The notes beneath the pieces were generated by a model. That model was not told where the DNA came from. It ran no database searches and was given only the letters and a program-made list of their open reading frames with translations. DNA of 42,452 nucleotides. Origin: Flavobacterium caeni. GTDB taxonomy: Bacteria; Bacteroidota; Bacteroidia; Flavobacteriales; Flavobacteriaceae. Position numbers and translations under genes: made by a program. Shown here piece after piece: positions 1-8,200 of this stretch. The DNA is taken from the NCBI RefSeq assembly GCF_900101895.1, contig NZ_FMVF01000008.1, forward strand, positions 170,479-212,930, written 5' to 3'. Positions within the stretch are counted from its first letter, which is position 1, and every line of letters starts with the position of its first letter.

Positions 1-40
1 ATTTGGAATTTGGAATTTGGAATTTGGAATTTGGAATTTT
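1..40. repeat. Tandem 7-bp repeat (ATTTGGA x5)
   Basis: Five perfect copies of ATTTGGA followed by a partial copy; the array probably continues left of the window. Read on the minus strand it begins four bases after the TAA stop of the S4-domain gene, so it would form the start of that mRNA's 3' region. No coding potential is apparent. It resembles the other short-unit repeats in this window that sit directly after stop codons. Confidence 0.9.
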
Positions 41-44
41 ACAA

Positions 45-422
45 TTAATCCTCCCCATTCCCCAAACCATAATCCTCCAAATCCCGCCGGTCTTTTTTAG
101 TCGGCCTGCCATCGCCGGTTTTGCGGTAATGTTCCTTCGAAAGTTTGAGCATCTCCAGGTGCGCGAACGCCTCGGGCGGCGTGGTGTCTTTGCGGTAAAT
201 GTCTACCAGCTTGGCCCCGACGCGGTTGGCCGGCAAATCGAGCACGTTCAAACTTTGGGTAATCTGGTCTTTTCTAAACGTCACCTGATCGCCCGGAAAC
301 ACCTCTTTCGAAGGTTTGGCTACCTGTCCGTTGACGGTGATCTGGTTCTTTTTACAGGCCTCGGTCACCATGTTTCTGGTCTTGTAATACCGTACGCACC
401 ACAGGTATTTATCGACTCTCAT
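45..422 (-). CDS. S4-domain RNA-binding protein, Hsp15-like
   Basis: A 125-residue protein that starts MRVDKYLWCVRYYKTRN, the typical first half of an S4 RNA-binding fold. It ends in a charged tail (GRPTKKDRRDLEDY) like heat-shock protein 15. Hsp15 (HslR) binds stalled 50S subunits that carry a nascent chain and helps recycle them; that role is inferred from the family. The ATG at 422 is preferred because the in-frame TTG at 509 would add 29 residues that do not look like the family and would overlap the divergent gene at 502. The upstream AGAAAAAG could serve as a weak ribosome binding site. A tandem 7-mer repeat begins right after its stop. Confidence 0.85.
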   Translation of the reverse strand: MRVDKYLWCVRYYKTRNMVTEACKKNQITVNGQVAKPSKEVFPGDQVTFRKDQITQSLNVLDLPANRVGAKLVDIYRKDTTPPEAFAHLEMLKLSKEHYRKTGDGRPTKKDRRDLEDYGLGNGED

Positions 423-501
423 TCTTTTTCTAAATTCGGCGTTAAATAGTTCACAAAAATAAATCAATATTGTATCTTGCGCACCTAAAAAATCAGCTAT
501 A

Positions 502-1437
502 ATGAGCAAATTTAAGTTTTATTTCCTAGCCTTTGCCACGTTGTCGGTTTTATTTTCTTGCGACAAGAACAACAACAGCGTCGACTACGAAATACTACAG
601 GATTACGGCGTACAATATACCTACGACCTGTCGGTCATCGAAGATTATCTGAAGACGCATTACATCGAAGAGATTGTCAACAATCCCGGCGGCGTAGACG
701 ACCAGGACATCAAGCTCAGCCCGATTCCCGAAGGCGGCACGCAGGAAGCCATTTGGGACAGCCCGTTATTGCACTTCGTAGATGTCGAAAGACACACGAT
801 GACCTACCGCATCTATTACATCAAACAGCGCGAAGGTGCAGGCGACCAGCCGTCGCGTGTAGACCGCGTGCTTACCTCTTATGACGGTGCCTATCTCAAA
901 ATGGGCGAGGAGCCGACGCGTTTCGAATACGTGCAAACGCCAACCAGCTACTTGCCGTTGCACAGCGTCATCGTGGGTTGGAGCGAGATTTTCCGTCTGT
1001 TCAAAGATGGTAACTTGGTCGAAAACCCAGGCAATCCGGCTACGTTCGAAGATTTTGGGGCGGGCGTGATGTTCGTGCCGTCGGGGCTTGCTTATTACAA
1101 CCAGGCTACTTCCACGATCCCCAAGTATGCGCAGCTTATGTTCAAGTTCAAATTGTACGACGTAAAACTCGACGACCAGGATGGCGACGGGATTTATTCG
1201 AACGATGAAGACATCAACGGAGACGGATTTTTCGACGACGATTCAGACGGCGACGGTATTGTCGATTACCAGGACACCGACGACGACGGCGACGGGCACC
1301 TGACGCGCAACGAGATCAAGAATGCTTCGGGGGAATTGTATGATTTTAACCTGATTCCCGATTGTAGCGGCGATACCTCGAATCCCGACAGGCTCAAAAG
1401 ACACCTCGATCCTGCCTGTACGAAAGAAAACGAATAA
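502..1437 (+). CDS. FKBP-type peptidyl-prolyl isomerase-like lipoprotein with Ca-binding tail
   Basis: A 311-residue lipoprotein with a hydrophobic leader and lipobox LFSC, giving a lipidated Cys20. Residues about 116-226 resemble an FKBP domain: VIVGWSEIFRLFKDG, then VMFVPSGLAYYN and IPKYAQLMFKFKLYDV match the usual G-W, P-S-x-L-A-Y and hydrophobic end strand. Residues about 226-276 form an Asp/Gly-rich DxDxDG array like thrombospondin type-3 calcium repeats. A role in folding exported proteins is inferred. The active-site residues are not all obvious, so it may be non-catalytic. It is transcribed divergently from the S4 gene, and a strong bidirectional hairpin follows its stop. Confidence 0.75.
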   Translation: MSKFKFYFLAFATLSVLFSCDKNNNSVDYEILQDYGVQYTYDLSVIEDYLKTHYIEEIVNNPGGVDDQDIKLSPIPEGGTQEAIWDSPLLHFVDVERHTMTYRIYYIKQREGAGDQPSRVDRVLTSYDGAYLKMGEEPTRFEYVQTPTSYLPLHSVIVGWSEIFRLFKDGNLVENPGNPATFEDFGAGVMFVPSGLAYYNQATSTIPKYAQLMFKFKLYDVKLDDQDGDGIYSNDEDINGDGFFDDDSDGDGIVDYQDTDDDGDGHLTRNEIKNASGELYDFNLIPDCSGDTSNPDRLKRHLDPACTKENE

Positions 1438-1468
1438 AAAAATCCCGTTCAACCGAACGGGATTTTTT
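1436..1468. terminator. Bidirectional rho-independent terminator
   Basis: A perfect 10-bp stem (AATCCCGTTC at 1441-1450 pairing with GAACGGGATT at 1455-1464) with a 4-base loop, flanked by A-rich and T-rich tracts. It lies between the convergent FKBP-like and transketolase genes and can serve both. Confidence 0.9.
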
Positions 1469-1483
1469 ATTTATGTGTAGCGC

Positions 1484-2437
1484 TTATTTGCGTTTCATTA
1501 CTTTCTCGACGGCTTCGACAATCGCCTGGGCGTTGAGTTTGTATTTCTCCATCAATTGCTCTGGTGTGCCGCTTTCGCCAAAACTGTCGTGTACGGCCAC
1601 GAATTCCTGCGGACGCGGATGCGTTGCCGTGAGCACGCGTGCCACGCTTTCGCCCAAACCGCCCATGATGTTGTGTTCCTCTGCCGTGACGATGCATTTG
1701 GTTTTGGTCAATGATTTCAAGATGGCTTCTTCGTCGAGCGGCTTGATCGTGTGGATGTTGATCACTTCGGCCGATACGCCGTTGGCTTCGAGCGTTTCGG
1801 CGGCAAGCAAGGCTTCCCAAACCAAATGGCCTGTCGCGACAATGGTCACATCCGATCCTTCGTTCAACACCACCGCCTTGCCGATTTCGAATTTCTGGTC
1901 GGCCGGCGTAAAGTTGGGTACCACCGGACGTCCGAAACGCAAGTACACCGGACCGTGGTGCTCGGCAATCGCAATCGTCGCGGCCTTGGTCTGGTTGTAA
2001 TCGCAGGTGTTGATGACGGTCATGCCCGGCAACATTTTCATCAGGCCGATGTCTTCCAAAATCTGGTGCGTCGCGCCGTCTTCGCCCAACGTCAATCCGG
2101 CGTGCGAAGCGCAAATCTTGACGTTTTTATCCGAATAGGCCACCGACTGACGGATTTGATCGTACACGCGTCCGGTCGAAAAGTTGGCGAACGTACCCGT
2201 AAACGGAATTTTGCCGCCAATGGTGAGTCCTGCCGCAATACCAATCATGTTGGCCTCGGCGATGCCTACCTGGAAAAAGCGCTCGGGGTGGTTTTTCTTG
2301 AAGTCGTCCATTTTGAGCGACCCGATCAAATCGGCGCACAACGCGACCACTTTTTCATTGGTTTGTCCGAGCTCGGTAAGCCCGGCGCCAAAGCCCGAAC
2401 GGGTGTCCTTGCTTCCTGTATTTTCGTATTTTTTCAT
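1484..2437 (-). CDS. Transketolase, C-terminal subunit
   Basis: A 317-residue protein carrying the pyrimidine-binding and C-terminal domains of transketolase. Visible motifs are GIAEANMIGIAAGLT near residue 76 and HDSFGESGTPEQLMEKY near the end. Together with the preceding gene it should form the two-subunit transketolase common in Bacteroidota, archaea and some Firmicutes. That enzyme moves two-carbon units between sugar phosphates in the non-oxidative pentose phosphate pathway, using thiamine diphosphate. It lies 72 bp downstream of the N-terminal subunit on the same strand, so the two are probably one transcript. The start MKKYENTGSKD fits the family. Confidence 0.93.
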   Translation of the reverse strand: MKKYENTGSKDTRSGFGAGLTELGQTNEKVVALCADLIGSLKMDDFKKNHPERFFQVGIAEANMIGIAAGLTIGGKIPFTGTFANFSTGRVYDQIRQSVAYSDKNVKICASHAGLTLGEDGATHQILEDIGLMKMLPGMTVINTCDYNQTKAATIAIAEHHGPVYLRFGRPVVPNFTPADQKFEIGKAVVLNEGSDVTIVATGHLVWEALLAAETLEANGVSAEVINIHTIKPLDEEAILKSLTKTKCIVTAEEHNIMGGLGESVARVLTATHPRPQEFVAVHDSFGESGTPEQLMEKYKLNAQAIVEAVEKVMKRK

Positions 2438-2470
2438 TGTTTTTGTTGCTGTAAGCTTTGCGCTATAGGC

Positions 2471-2499
2471 AATAAGCTTTACGCCTACTGCTTATTGCT
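2471..2499. repeat. Small inverted repeat between transketolase subunits
   Basis: GCAATAAGC and GCTTATTGC form a perfect 9-bp inverted repeat around a short loop, inside a 72-bp spacer that also repeats GTAAGCTTTGCG/TAAGCTTTACGCC-like words. In the mRNA it would fold a hairpin about ten bases after the stop of the upstream subunit. It has no T-tract, so it looks like an mRNA-stability or repeat element rather than a terminator. Confidence 0.6.
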
Positions 2500-2509
2500 A
2501 AAAGCCGGT

Positions 2510-3361
2510 TTAGTAATCCGATTCGTCTTCGCTATAATTTTGCAGCAATGCGGCTTCGAGTTGTGCGTCGTTTGGTGCCTTGCCGTGCCATGCGTGGCTG
2601 TACATCATGTAGTCTACGCCGTTGCCCATTTCGGTGTGCAACAAAACACAAACCGGTTTGCCCTTGCCGGTTTTGGCTTTGGCCTCGGTCATGCCCGCGA
2701 TGATGGCTTCGATGTCGTTGCCCTTGGCGATTTCGACCACGTCCCAATCGAACGCTTCAAACTTGGCCTTGATGCTGCCCATGGGCAACACTTCGTCGGT
2801 CGATCCGTCGATTTGCTTGCCGTTGAGGTCGATGGTCGCGATCAAATTGTCGACTTTTTTGGCCGATGCATACATGATGGCTTCCCAGTTTTGGCCCTCC
2901 TGCAACTCGCCATCGCCGTGCAAGCTGTACACGAGGTGGCTGTCTTGGTTGAGTTTTTTGGCCTGTGCCGCGCCTATGGCCACGCTCATGCCTTGCCCGA
3001 GTGAACCCGAGGCGATGCGAACGCCCGGCAGTCCTTCGTGTGTGGTAGGGTGTCCCTGCAAACGCGAATCGATTTTGCGGAACGTGGCGAGTTCAGACAC
3101 CGGGAAGTAACCGCTTCTGGCCAAAACGCTGTAAAATACAGGCGAGATGTGGCCGTTGGACAAAAAGAAAATGTCCTCGCCAATGCCGTCCATGTCGAAC
3201 GTGTCCTTGCGTTCCATGAGGTTTTGGTACAACGCGACAAAAAATTCGGTACAGCCCAAAGAACCGCCCGGATGTCCCGAGTTGACGGCATGCACCATAC
3301 GCAAAATGTCGCGACGCACCTGGATCGCTAAATTGTTTAGTTGTTGTGTATTACGCTTCAT
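2510..3361 (-). CDS. Transketolase, N-terminal subunit
   Basis: A 283-residue thiamine-diphosphate-binding half of transketolase. Family motifs seen are GHPGGSLGCTEFF near residue 30 and the TPP/Mg motif GDGELQEGQNWEA, starting GDG and ending in the conserved Asn. It should pair with the adjacent C-terminal subunit. The ATG at 3361 (MKRNTQQLNN) is preferred over the upstream in-frame codon at 3388, because 3388 lies inside the predicted promoter box. A well-formed Bacteroidota promoter lies just upstream, so this gene leads the two-gene transcript. Confidence 0.93.
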   Translation of the reverse strand: MKRNTQQLNNLAIQVRRDILRMVHAVNSGHPGGSLGCTEFFVALYQNLMERKDTFDMDGIGEDIFFLSNGHISPVFYSVLARSGYFPVSELATFRKIDSRLQGHPTTHEGLPGVRIASGSLGQGMSVAIGAAQAKKLNQDSHLVYSLHGDGELQEGQNWEAIMYASAKKVDNLIATIDLNGKQIDGSTDEVLPMGSIKAKFEAFDWDVVEIAKGNDIEAIIAGMTEAKAKTGKGKPVCVLLHTEMGNGVDYMMYSHAWHGKAPNDAQLEAALLQNYSEDESDY

Positions 3362-3385
3362 TTTAGTAAAAAAGTTAAACTGCCG

Positions 3386-3416
3386 CAAAAGTAGCTTTTA
3401 TTTGCGCGTAGGACAA
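3386..3416 (-). promoter_or_regulatory. Promoter of the transketolase operon
   Basis: On the minus strand a TTG (3416-3414), a 20-bp spacer and TACTTTTG (3393-3386) match the Bacteroidota -33/-7 pattern, with a perfect -7 box. The start codon is about 25 bases downstream. Confidence 0.7.
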
Positions 3417-3469
3417 GGAAAGTTTTGAATAGTTTTCAAACAAAAACCTTTGCCGAAACCACCGTGGTT

Positions 3470-4591
3470 TTAGTCTTTGACCAGTTTGGAGACGGCAGTT
3501 TGGCCTTGCTGGCCGACGACAATCAGGTATACGCCCGAAGGGAGGTTTCCAACCGATAAGGTATTGTCGGCAGCGGAAATGATTTTGGTATGCAGCGTCC
3601 TGCCGTCGGGGCCAATGACAGCAACCTGTGCGGGTGCTGGGTTCGGAAGGCCAATCGACACCACGTCCTGTGTGGGGTTGGGCGCAATCGAAAAAAACGA
3701 CGCGCGCGGCGCAAACGTTCCCAGTGGATTGTAGACGTATTCTGCCCTTTGCGAATTGATCCAAGACGCGCTTTCGGCTACCCAGTTCTGGTTGGTCAGC
3801 ACATCCAACGTGCCATTGGGATTGTTCTGTAGGTCGGTTTGTACGCCGTTTACCCAAGACGCCGAAACCGCGCTCCAATTGTCGGTGTGTTGCGCGATCA
3901 GGTAGTCGTTGCTGTCGTAGGTGTTAAAGTCGCGTCTGGTGTTGGACCACGAAGCGCCGCCATATTGTTCGAGCAAATAGGTAAGTTTTTTGTGGGTCGT
4001 GGTGTAGGTCCAGGTTTCGCGTCGCGTGTCGTTCCAATTGTCGTTTACCGATTGTTGGTGAAGCAATTCAAGTGCATTGCCGTTGCCGTCATTGGTGTAC
4101 AGATAGCGCATTTCGGCATCGCCCCAATTCAGCGATACATGCGATGATGTGCTGAGCACCAAATAGCCCGACGCATCGTATTCGTGGTTGGCGTAGGTGT
4201 TGTTTTGCCAGGCATCATTGGCCCAGGTTTGCTGGACAATGGTGGCGACTTTTCCAAAACCGGTGTAGGTGTAGTGCGATTGCGAACTCGGGTTCCAGGA
4301 ATTGCCCGATGCGCTCCAGATATGCGATTGCTCCAGTGCCATTTGCCCTTCGGTGTTGTACGCCATCGAAACCCTGAAACTGTTTTTCCAGCTTTGGGTC
4401 GCGGCATCCCAAACTTGATACAGGATTTGGTTTTTTCGCCCTTGGTCGTCGTACGTGTGTTGTTGGTGAATCCACGGCGTCCATTGCGGGTTCGCCCAAT
4501 TGAAGAACGTACAAGACACCAAGCCATCGGTGTTTTGGCTCCGCAAAGCGCCGCCCGATAGCACCAGCAACATCAAGAAGAATATCCGCAT
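3470..4591 (-). CDS. Secreted protein with T9SS type A sorting domain
   Basis: A 373-residue protein with a signal peptide (MRIFFLMLLVLSGG then cleavage near LRSQ). The central part has about ten degenerate repeats rich in Trp, Tyr, Asn and Ser, of the form W-x(3-6)-Y-x-Y-D-x-x-G, reminiscent of YD/RHS-like repeats. The last 75 residues are a type A sorting domain: an APNPTQDVVSI start, a beta-rich core with GVYLIVV, and a basic end in KLVKD. Such domains direct export through the type IX system and often anchoring to the cell surface. The function of the central region is unknown. Two adjacent ATGs (4594 and 4591) are possible starts; the longer in-frame start at 4606 is a TTG inside a TATTTTTG box. 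Confidence 0.8.
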   Translation of the reverse strand: MRIFFLMLLVLSGGALRSQNTDGLVSCTFFNWANPQWTPWIHQQHTYDDQGRKNQILYQVWDAATQSWKNSFRVSMAYNTEGQMALEQSHIWSASGNSWNPSSQSHYTYTGFGKVATIVQQTWANDAWQNNTYANHEYDASGYLVLSTSSHVSLNWGDAEMRYLYTNDGNGNALELLHQQSVNDNWNDTRRETWTYTTTHKKLTYLLEQYGGASWSNTRRDFNTYDSNDYLIAQHTDNWSAVSASWVNGVQTDLQNNPNGTLDVLTNQNWVAESASWINSQRAEYVYNPLGTFAPRASFFSIAPNPTQDVVSIGLPNPAPAQVAVIGPDGRTLHTKIISAADNTLSVGNLPSGVYLIVVGQQGQTAVSKLVKD

Positions 4592-4672
4592 CATTTTTTT
4601 TGGCAAAAATAGCGATTTTGTGTCCGCTTTCGCCCGACAACAAAAAACTGTAAAACGTTCTTCTCGCTATTG

Positions 4673-5155
4673 CTATTTCCCGTCGTAGGCGTCCTGTATT
4701 TTCTGGATGTCGATTTTGATCATCTGCATCATTGCCTGCATCACGCGAGCGGCCTTTTCGGGATCTTTGTCCTGCAGCATTTCGGGCAGCATGGGTGGGG
4801 TGATTTGCCAGGCGACGCCATATTGGTCGCGGATCCAGCCACAGGCGAGCGTTTGTCCGCCGGCCGCGAGGATCCCGTCCCAGTATTGGTCTATTTCCTG
4901 TTGGGTGTGGCATTTGACGTAAAACGAAACCGAGTCGTTGAATTTACATTGCGTATTACCGTTGAGCGCCACGAACTCCTGCCCGAAGAGCTCGAACCCC
5001 ATGACCATGACTTCGCCCTCGGGCCCGGGCGCACCCTTGCCATACCGCGTGGTATCGGTGATTTTGGCGTCCTTGAAAAGCGATACATAAAAGTTGACGG
5101 CTTGCTCGGCCTGGTTTTCGAACCAAAGGAAAGGGGCGATTTTTTGCGTGTCCAT
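4673..5155 (-). CDS. VOC family protein, PhnB/3-demethylubiquinone methyltransferase-like
   Basis: A 160-residue protein with the glyoxalase-like beta-alpha-beta pattern of PhnB-like VOC proteins: KIAPFLWFENQAEQAVNFY at the start, a GPEGEVMVMGFELFGQEF strand-turn, and GWIRDQYGVAWQITP near residue 107. Despite the Pfam name, most members have no shown ubiquinone methyltransferase activity; substrate and metal use are unknown here. It stands alone, with its own TAACTTTG -7 box upstream. A second family member lies at 36224. Confidence 0.85.
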   Translation of the reverse strand: MDTQKIAPFLWFENQAEQAVNFYVSLFKDAKITDTTRYGKGAPGPEGEVMVMGFELFGQEFVALNGNTQCKFNDSVSFYVKCHTQQEIDQYWDGILAAGGQTLACGWIRDQYGVAWQITPPMLPEMLQDKDPEKAARVMQAMMQMIKIDIQKIQDAYDGK

Positions 5156-5181
5156 GATTTGCGTTTTTTAAGTTGATACCA

Positions 5182-5189
5182 CAAAGTTA
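5182..5189 (-). promoter_or_regulatory. -7 box for PhnB-like gene
   Basis: TAACTTTG on the minus strand is a perfect match to TAnnTTTG, 27 bases from the ATG at 5155. No clear -33 TTTG is seen at the usual distance, so only the -7 element is claimed. Confidence 0.5.
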
Positions 5190-5245
5190 CGCCGTTGGGC
5201 GCATCGATGCAGGGGCAAACGCGACAAATGGGCGGCCTATCGAGA

Positions 5246-5275
5246 CAAAAAAATAAGCCCCGCCAAAGCAGGGCC
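5246..5275 (-). terminator. Terminator of the large surface-protein gene
   Basis: On the minus strand GCCCTGC-TTTG-GCGGGGC folds into a 7-bp stem (one G-U pair), followed by TTATTTTTTT. It lies just after the stop of the 5298-10361 gene. Confidence 0.8.
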
Positions 5276-5297
5276 TATCCAATTATTAAACAACAAA

Positions 5298-8200
5298 TTA
5301 CCGCTTCACGATGCGAACGGTTTGGACCGTGCCGCCACCGCTAACGATAAGGTTGTACACACCCGACGGATATTGTCCGCCAAGTGTAAAAGAGGTGATG
5401 TCACCTTGTATTTGTTGTTCTTCAATCAAGCGGCCGAGCATGTCGAACACCTTGACCTGTTTGACCGATCCGGCGTTTACGTCCACCGTCAAATCATAGG
5501 TAAACGGATTCGGCCATACCTTGGTTGCGCTGCCTAAAGCGCCCGCTTTGGCAGACAACGCACCCGGCGCGGTGATCGTACAAACGCCGCCCAGCAAAGA
5601 CCATACGCCAGAAGTCAATACGGCCACGCGTACCTGGTAGGTTTGGCCTGGGACATAGCCCACGACTTGGTTAAACGTAAACCGGTTCAGCGTAGACTCG
5701 ACGGTCGTGACCTGTGCGTTGCCGGTGTTGGTCAACTCGAAACGGTACTGCGTCGCGTGTTGTAGGCTGGTCGTGGTGACAAAGCTGTTGGCCGTTTCGA
5801 TCGTTCCGCCGCAAGGCACCAACGTTGGTACGGCAGGTGTGGTCACCGTACACGGGTTGCCGAATGCCGTATAGTCGCCGTTGGTTCGCATGGCCACTTC
5901 GATGCGGTAAGTGGTGCCGTAGGTGTACGTGGCCAACATCGGTAACGAGAACCAATGCAAGGTCCTGTCGATGGTTTGCACCTGGTTGGGCGCACTGGTA
6001 TCGGTAAGGTTGGTCACCCTGAAACGGTATCCGGTCACGCCCGCCAAACTGCTTGTCGCGATCAACGTATTCATGCCCGCAAGCGTGATCCCGCACTGGC
6101 TTGGCGTCACCTGGGCAGCTCCTCCCGGCGCGAGGATGGCCGGTGTCGATACGGTACAACTTGGCCCATAATACCCCACGAAAACGCCGTTCATTTGTAC
6201 CTCGATGTCGACCGAGTAGGTGGCGGCATAGTCGTACGAGGCAAACATGTTCATCCTGAAATTCGGTACACTGCGAACTAGGGTTTGCTGTGCAGCTGTG
6301 GCCGTATTGGTCACACGAACGCGGTAGGCCGTTGCGCCGGGCAGGCTTACGATGCCCACTAGTGAATTGATGTTGGCCAACGTCGCACCGCAGGAAGCCG
6401 GGGTGAGCGTCGTCACTACCGATCCGCCTTCGTCCGTGGCGCCGTTACAGTTGTCGTCGATGCCATTGCCCGCTATTTCGGCGGCACCCAGATTCACATT
6501 GGCATCGGTGTCATCGCAGTCGGTTCCCAAAGAGGTCTCGGCATAACCAGTCGGTACGGTCGCGCCGTAGCAAATGGTTTCGTTTCCGTTGTCGTAGCCG
6601 TCGCCATCGGCATCGATGAACAGCGAAGCGCTTTGGAAGATGCTTTCGTCAGCGTCGTCACAATCGCTACCCAAAGTGGTCTCGGCGTAACCCGTCGGCA
6701 CGGTCGCGCCGTAGCACACGGTTTCGCCTCCATTGTCGTAGCCGTCGCCGTCGGCATCGATGAACAGCGAAGCGCTTTGGAAGATGGTGTTGTCGGCATC
6801 GTCGCAATCGCTACCCAAAGTGGTCTCGGCGTAACCCGTCGGCACGGTCGCGCCGTAGCACACGGTTTCGCCTCCATTGTCGTAGCCGTCGCCATCGGCA
6901 TCGATGAACAGCGAAGCGCTTTGGAAGATGGTGTTGTCGGCATCGTCGCAATCGCTACCCAAAGTGGTCTCGGCGTAACCCGTCGGCACGCTCGCGCCAT
7001 AGCACACGGTTTCGCTTCCCGCATCATAGCCATCGCCGTCTGCGTCGAGGAAAAGGTTGGCCGATTGCCATACGGTGTTGTCGGCGTCGTTACAATCGGT
7101 GTTGTTGGTCGAATAGCCCGGCGGCGGTGTCGGTCCTTCTTCGACTTCGACAAGATCGCCTGTTCCAAATCCGTCCAAATCGGCATCGACATAGAAAAAG
7201 AAATTCTCGGTATCGACGGTCACCGCGATAGCGATACGCGGGCTCTCGCAGCCATCGAGTGTTTGCGAGACATAGTACGTGCCCGTGGCCAAGACGGTAT
7301 TGGCGGCCAATGGCGTGCCGTTGACATCGGCGAACCACTGGATCAAAGTACCCGTTGCTTCGAGATCGGCCACAGTGGCGCTGTCGTTAAAGACTTGCGG
7401 CGACGGAGCCGTTGGCGCGGGTGTCGTAGAAATGGTAACGCTAACGGCAACGCGCACGCTTTCGAACCCATCGATGGTTTGCGTCACATAATAGGTCGCC
7501 GTTGCGAGCAGCGTGCCCGCATCGAGCGGCGTACCTCCCGAAGCGGCGTCGTACCAAAGGATATTTTGCCCGTCGGCTTCGAGATCGCCCACCGTGGCCC
7601 CTGCGCAAAACGACTGGCTTGACGCTACCGGCGGCACGGCCTCGATGGCCACGACGGTAAGCACGAGTTGGTTGTCGTTTACGCACCCAACCGAGAACAA
7701 GTAGTCAAGACCGTTCCGGATGGTCGACGTGTTAGCTGCCATGTTGCAGGTCGTGATGAGGCCCGTGGTGGTAGCTACGGCAAAACTGTCGTTTACGGCA
7801 GGCGCAAAGCCAAGGGTCACGGCCACGCTGCCGTTCAACGTCGCATTGCCCGTGACGGCCAGTACGTCGTGTCCGGTACCTGGCGTAAGCCCATTGAGGT
7901 CTACGGCAATCTGCGCACCGCTCTCCATTTCAAAAGGCCCTACGAGATTGAGCGTTCCCGGTGCGCCGCCCGGCGATACGGTGCCGTTGTTGGTGAAGTT
8001 GGCCAATGGCGGAAGATCGATGGTGCCCACGCCCGCGAGAACGCCATCGGCATTGTTGGTGAACGGGAAGGTGCCCGTGAGGTCAATCGTTCCGATTTGC
8101 GCGTCGATGGTTCCCGAATTGTTCAGTTCGCACAGGATTTGCGTCACCCCGGCCTGGGTCGTTTTCTTGATGAGCCCAAAGTTGTTGAGTAGATGCGAAG

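Noticed and set aside
2438..2509. Possible terminator between the transketolase subunits
   Set aside because: The hairpin has no T-tract and both genes encode halves of one enzyme, so read-through is expected.
6512..7090. Regular repeats that could be mistaken for a CRISPR array
   Set aside because: The 144-bp units are in frame, encode metal-binding-type repeats and have no unique spacers; no cas genes are present.
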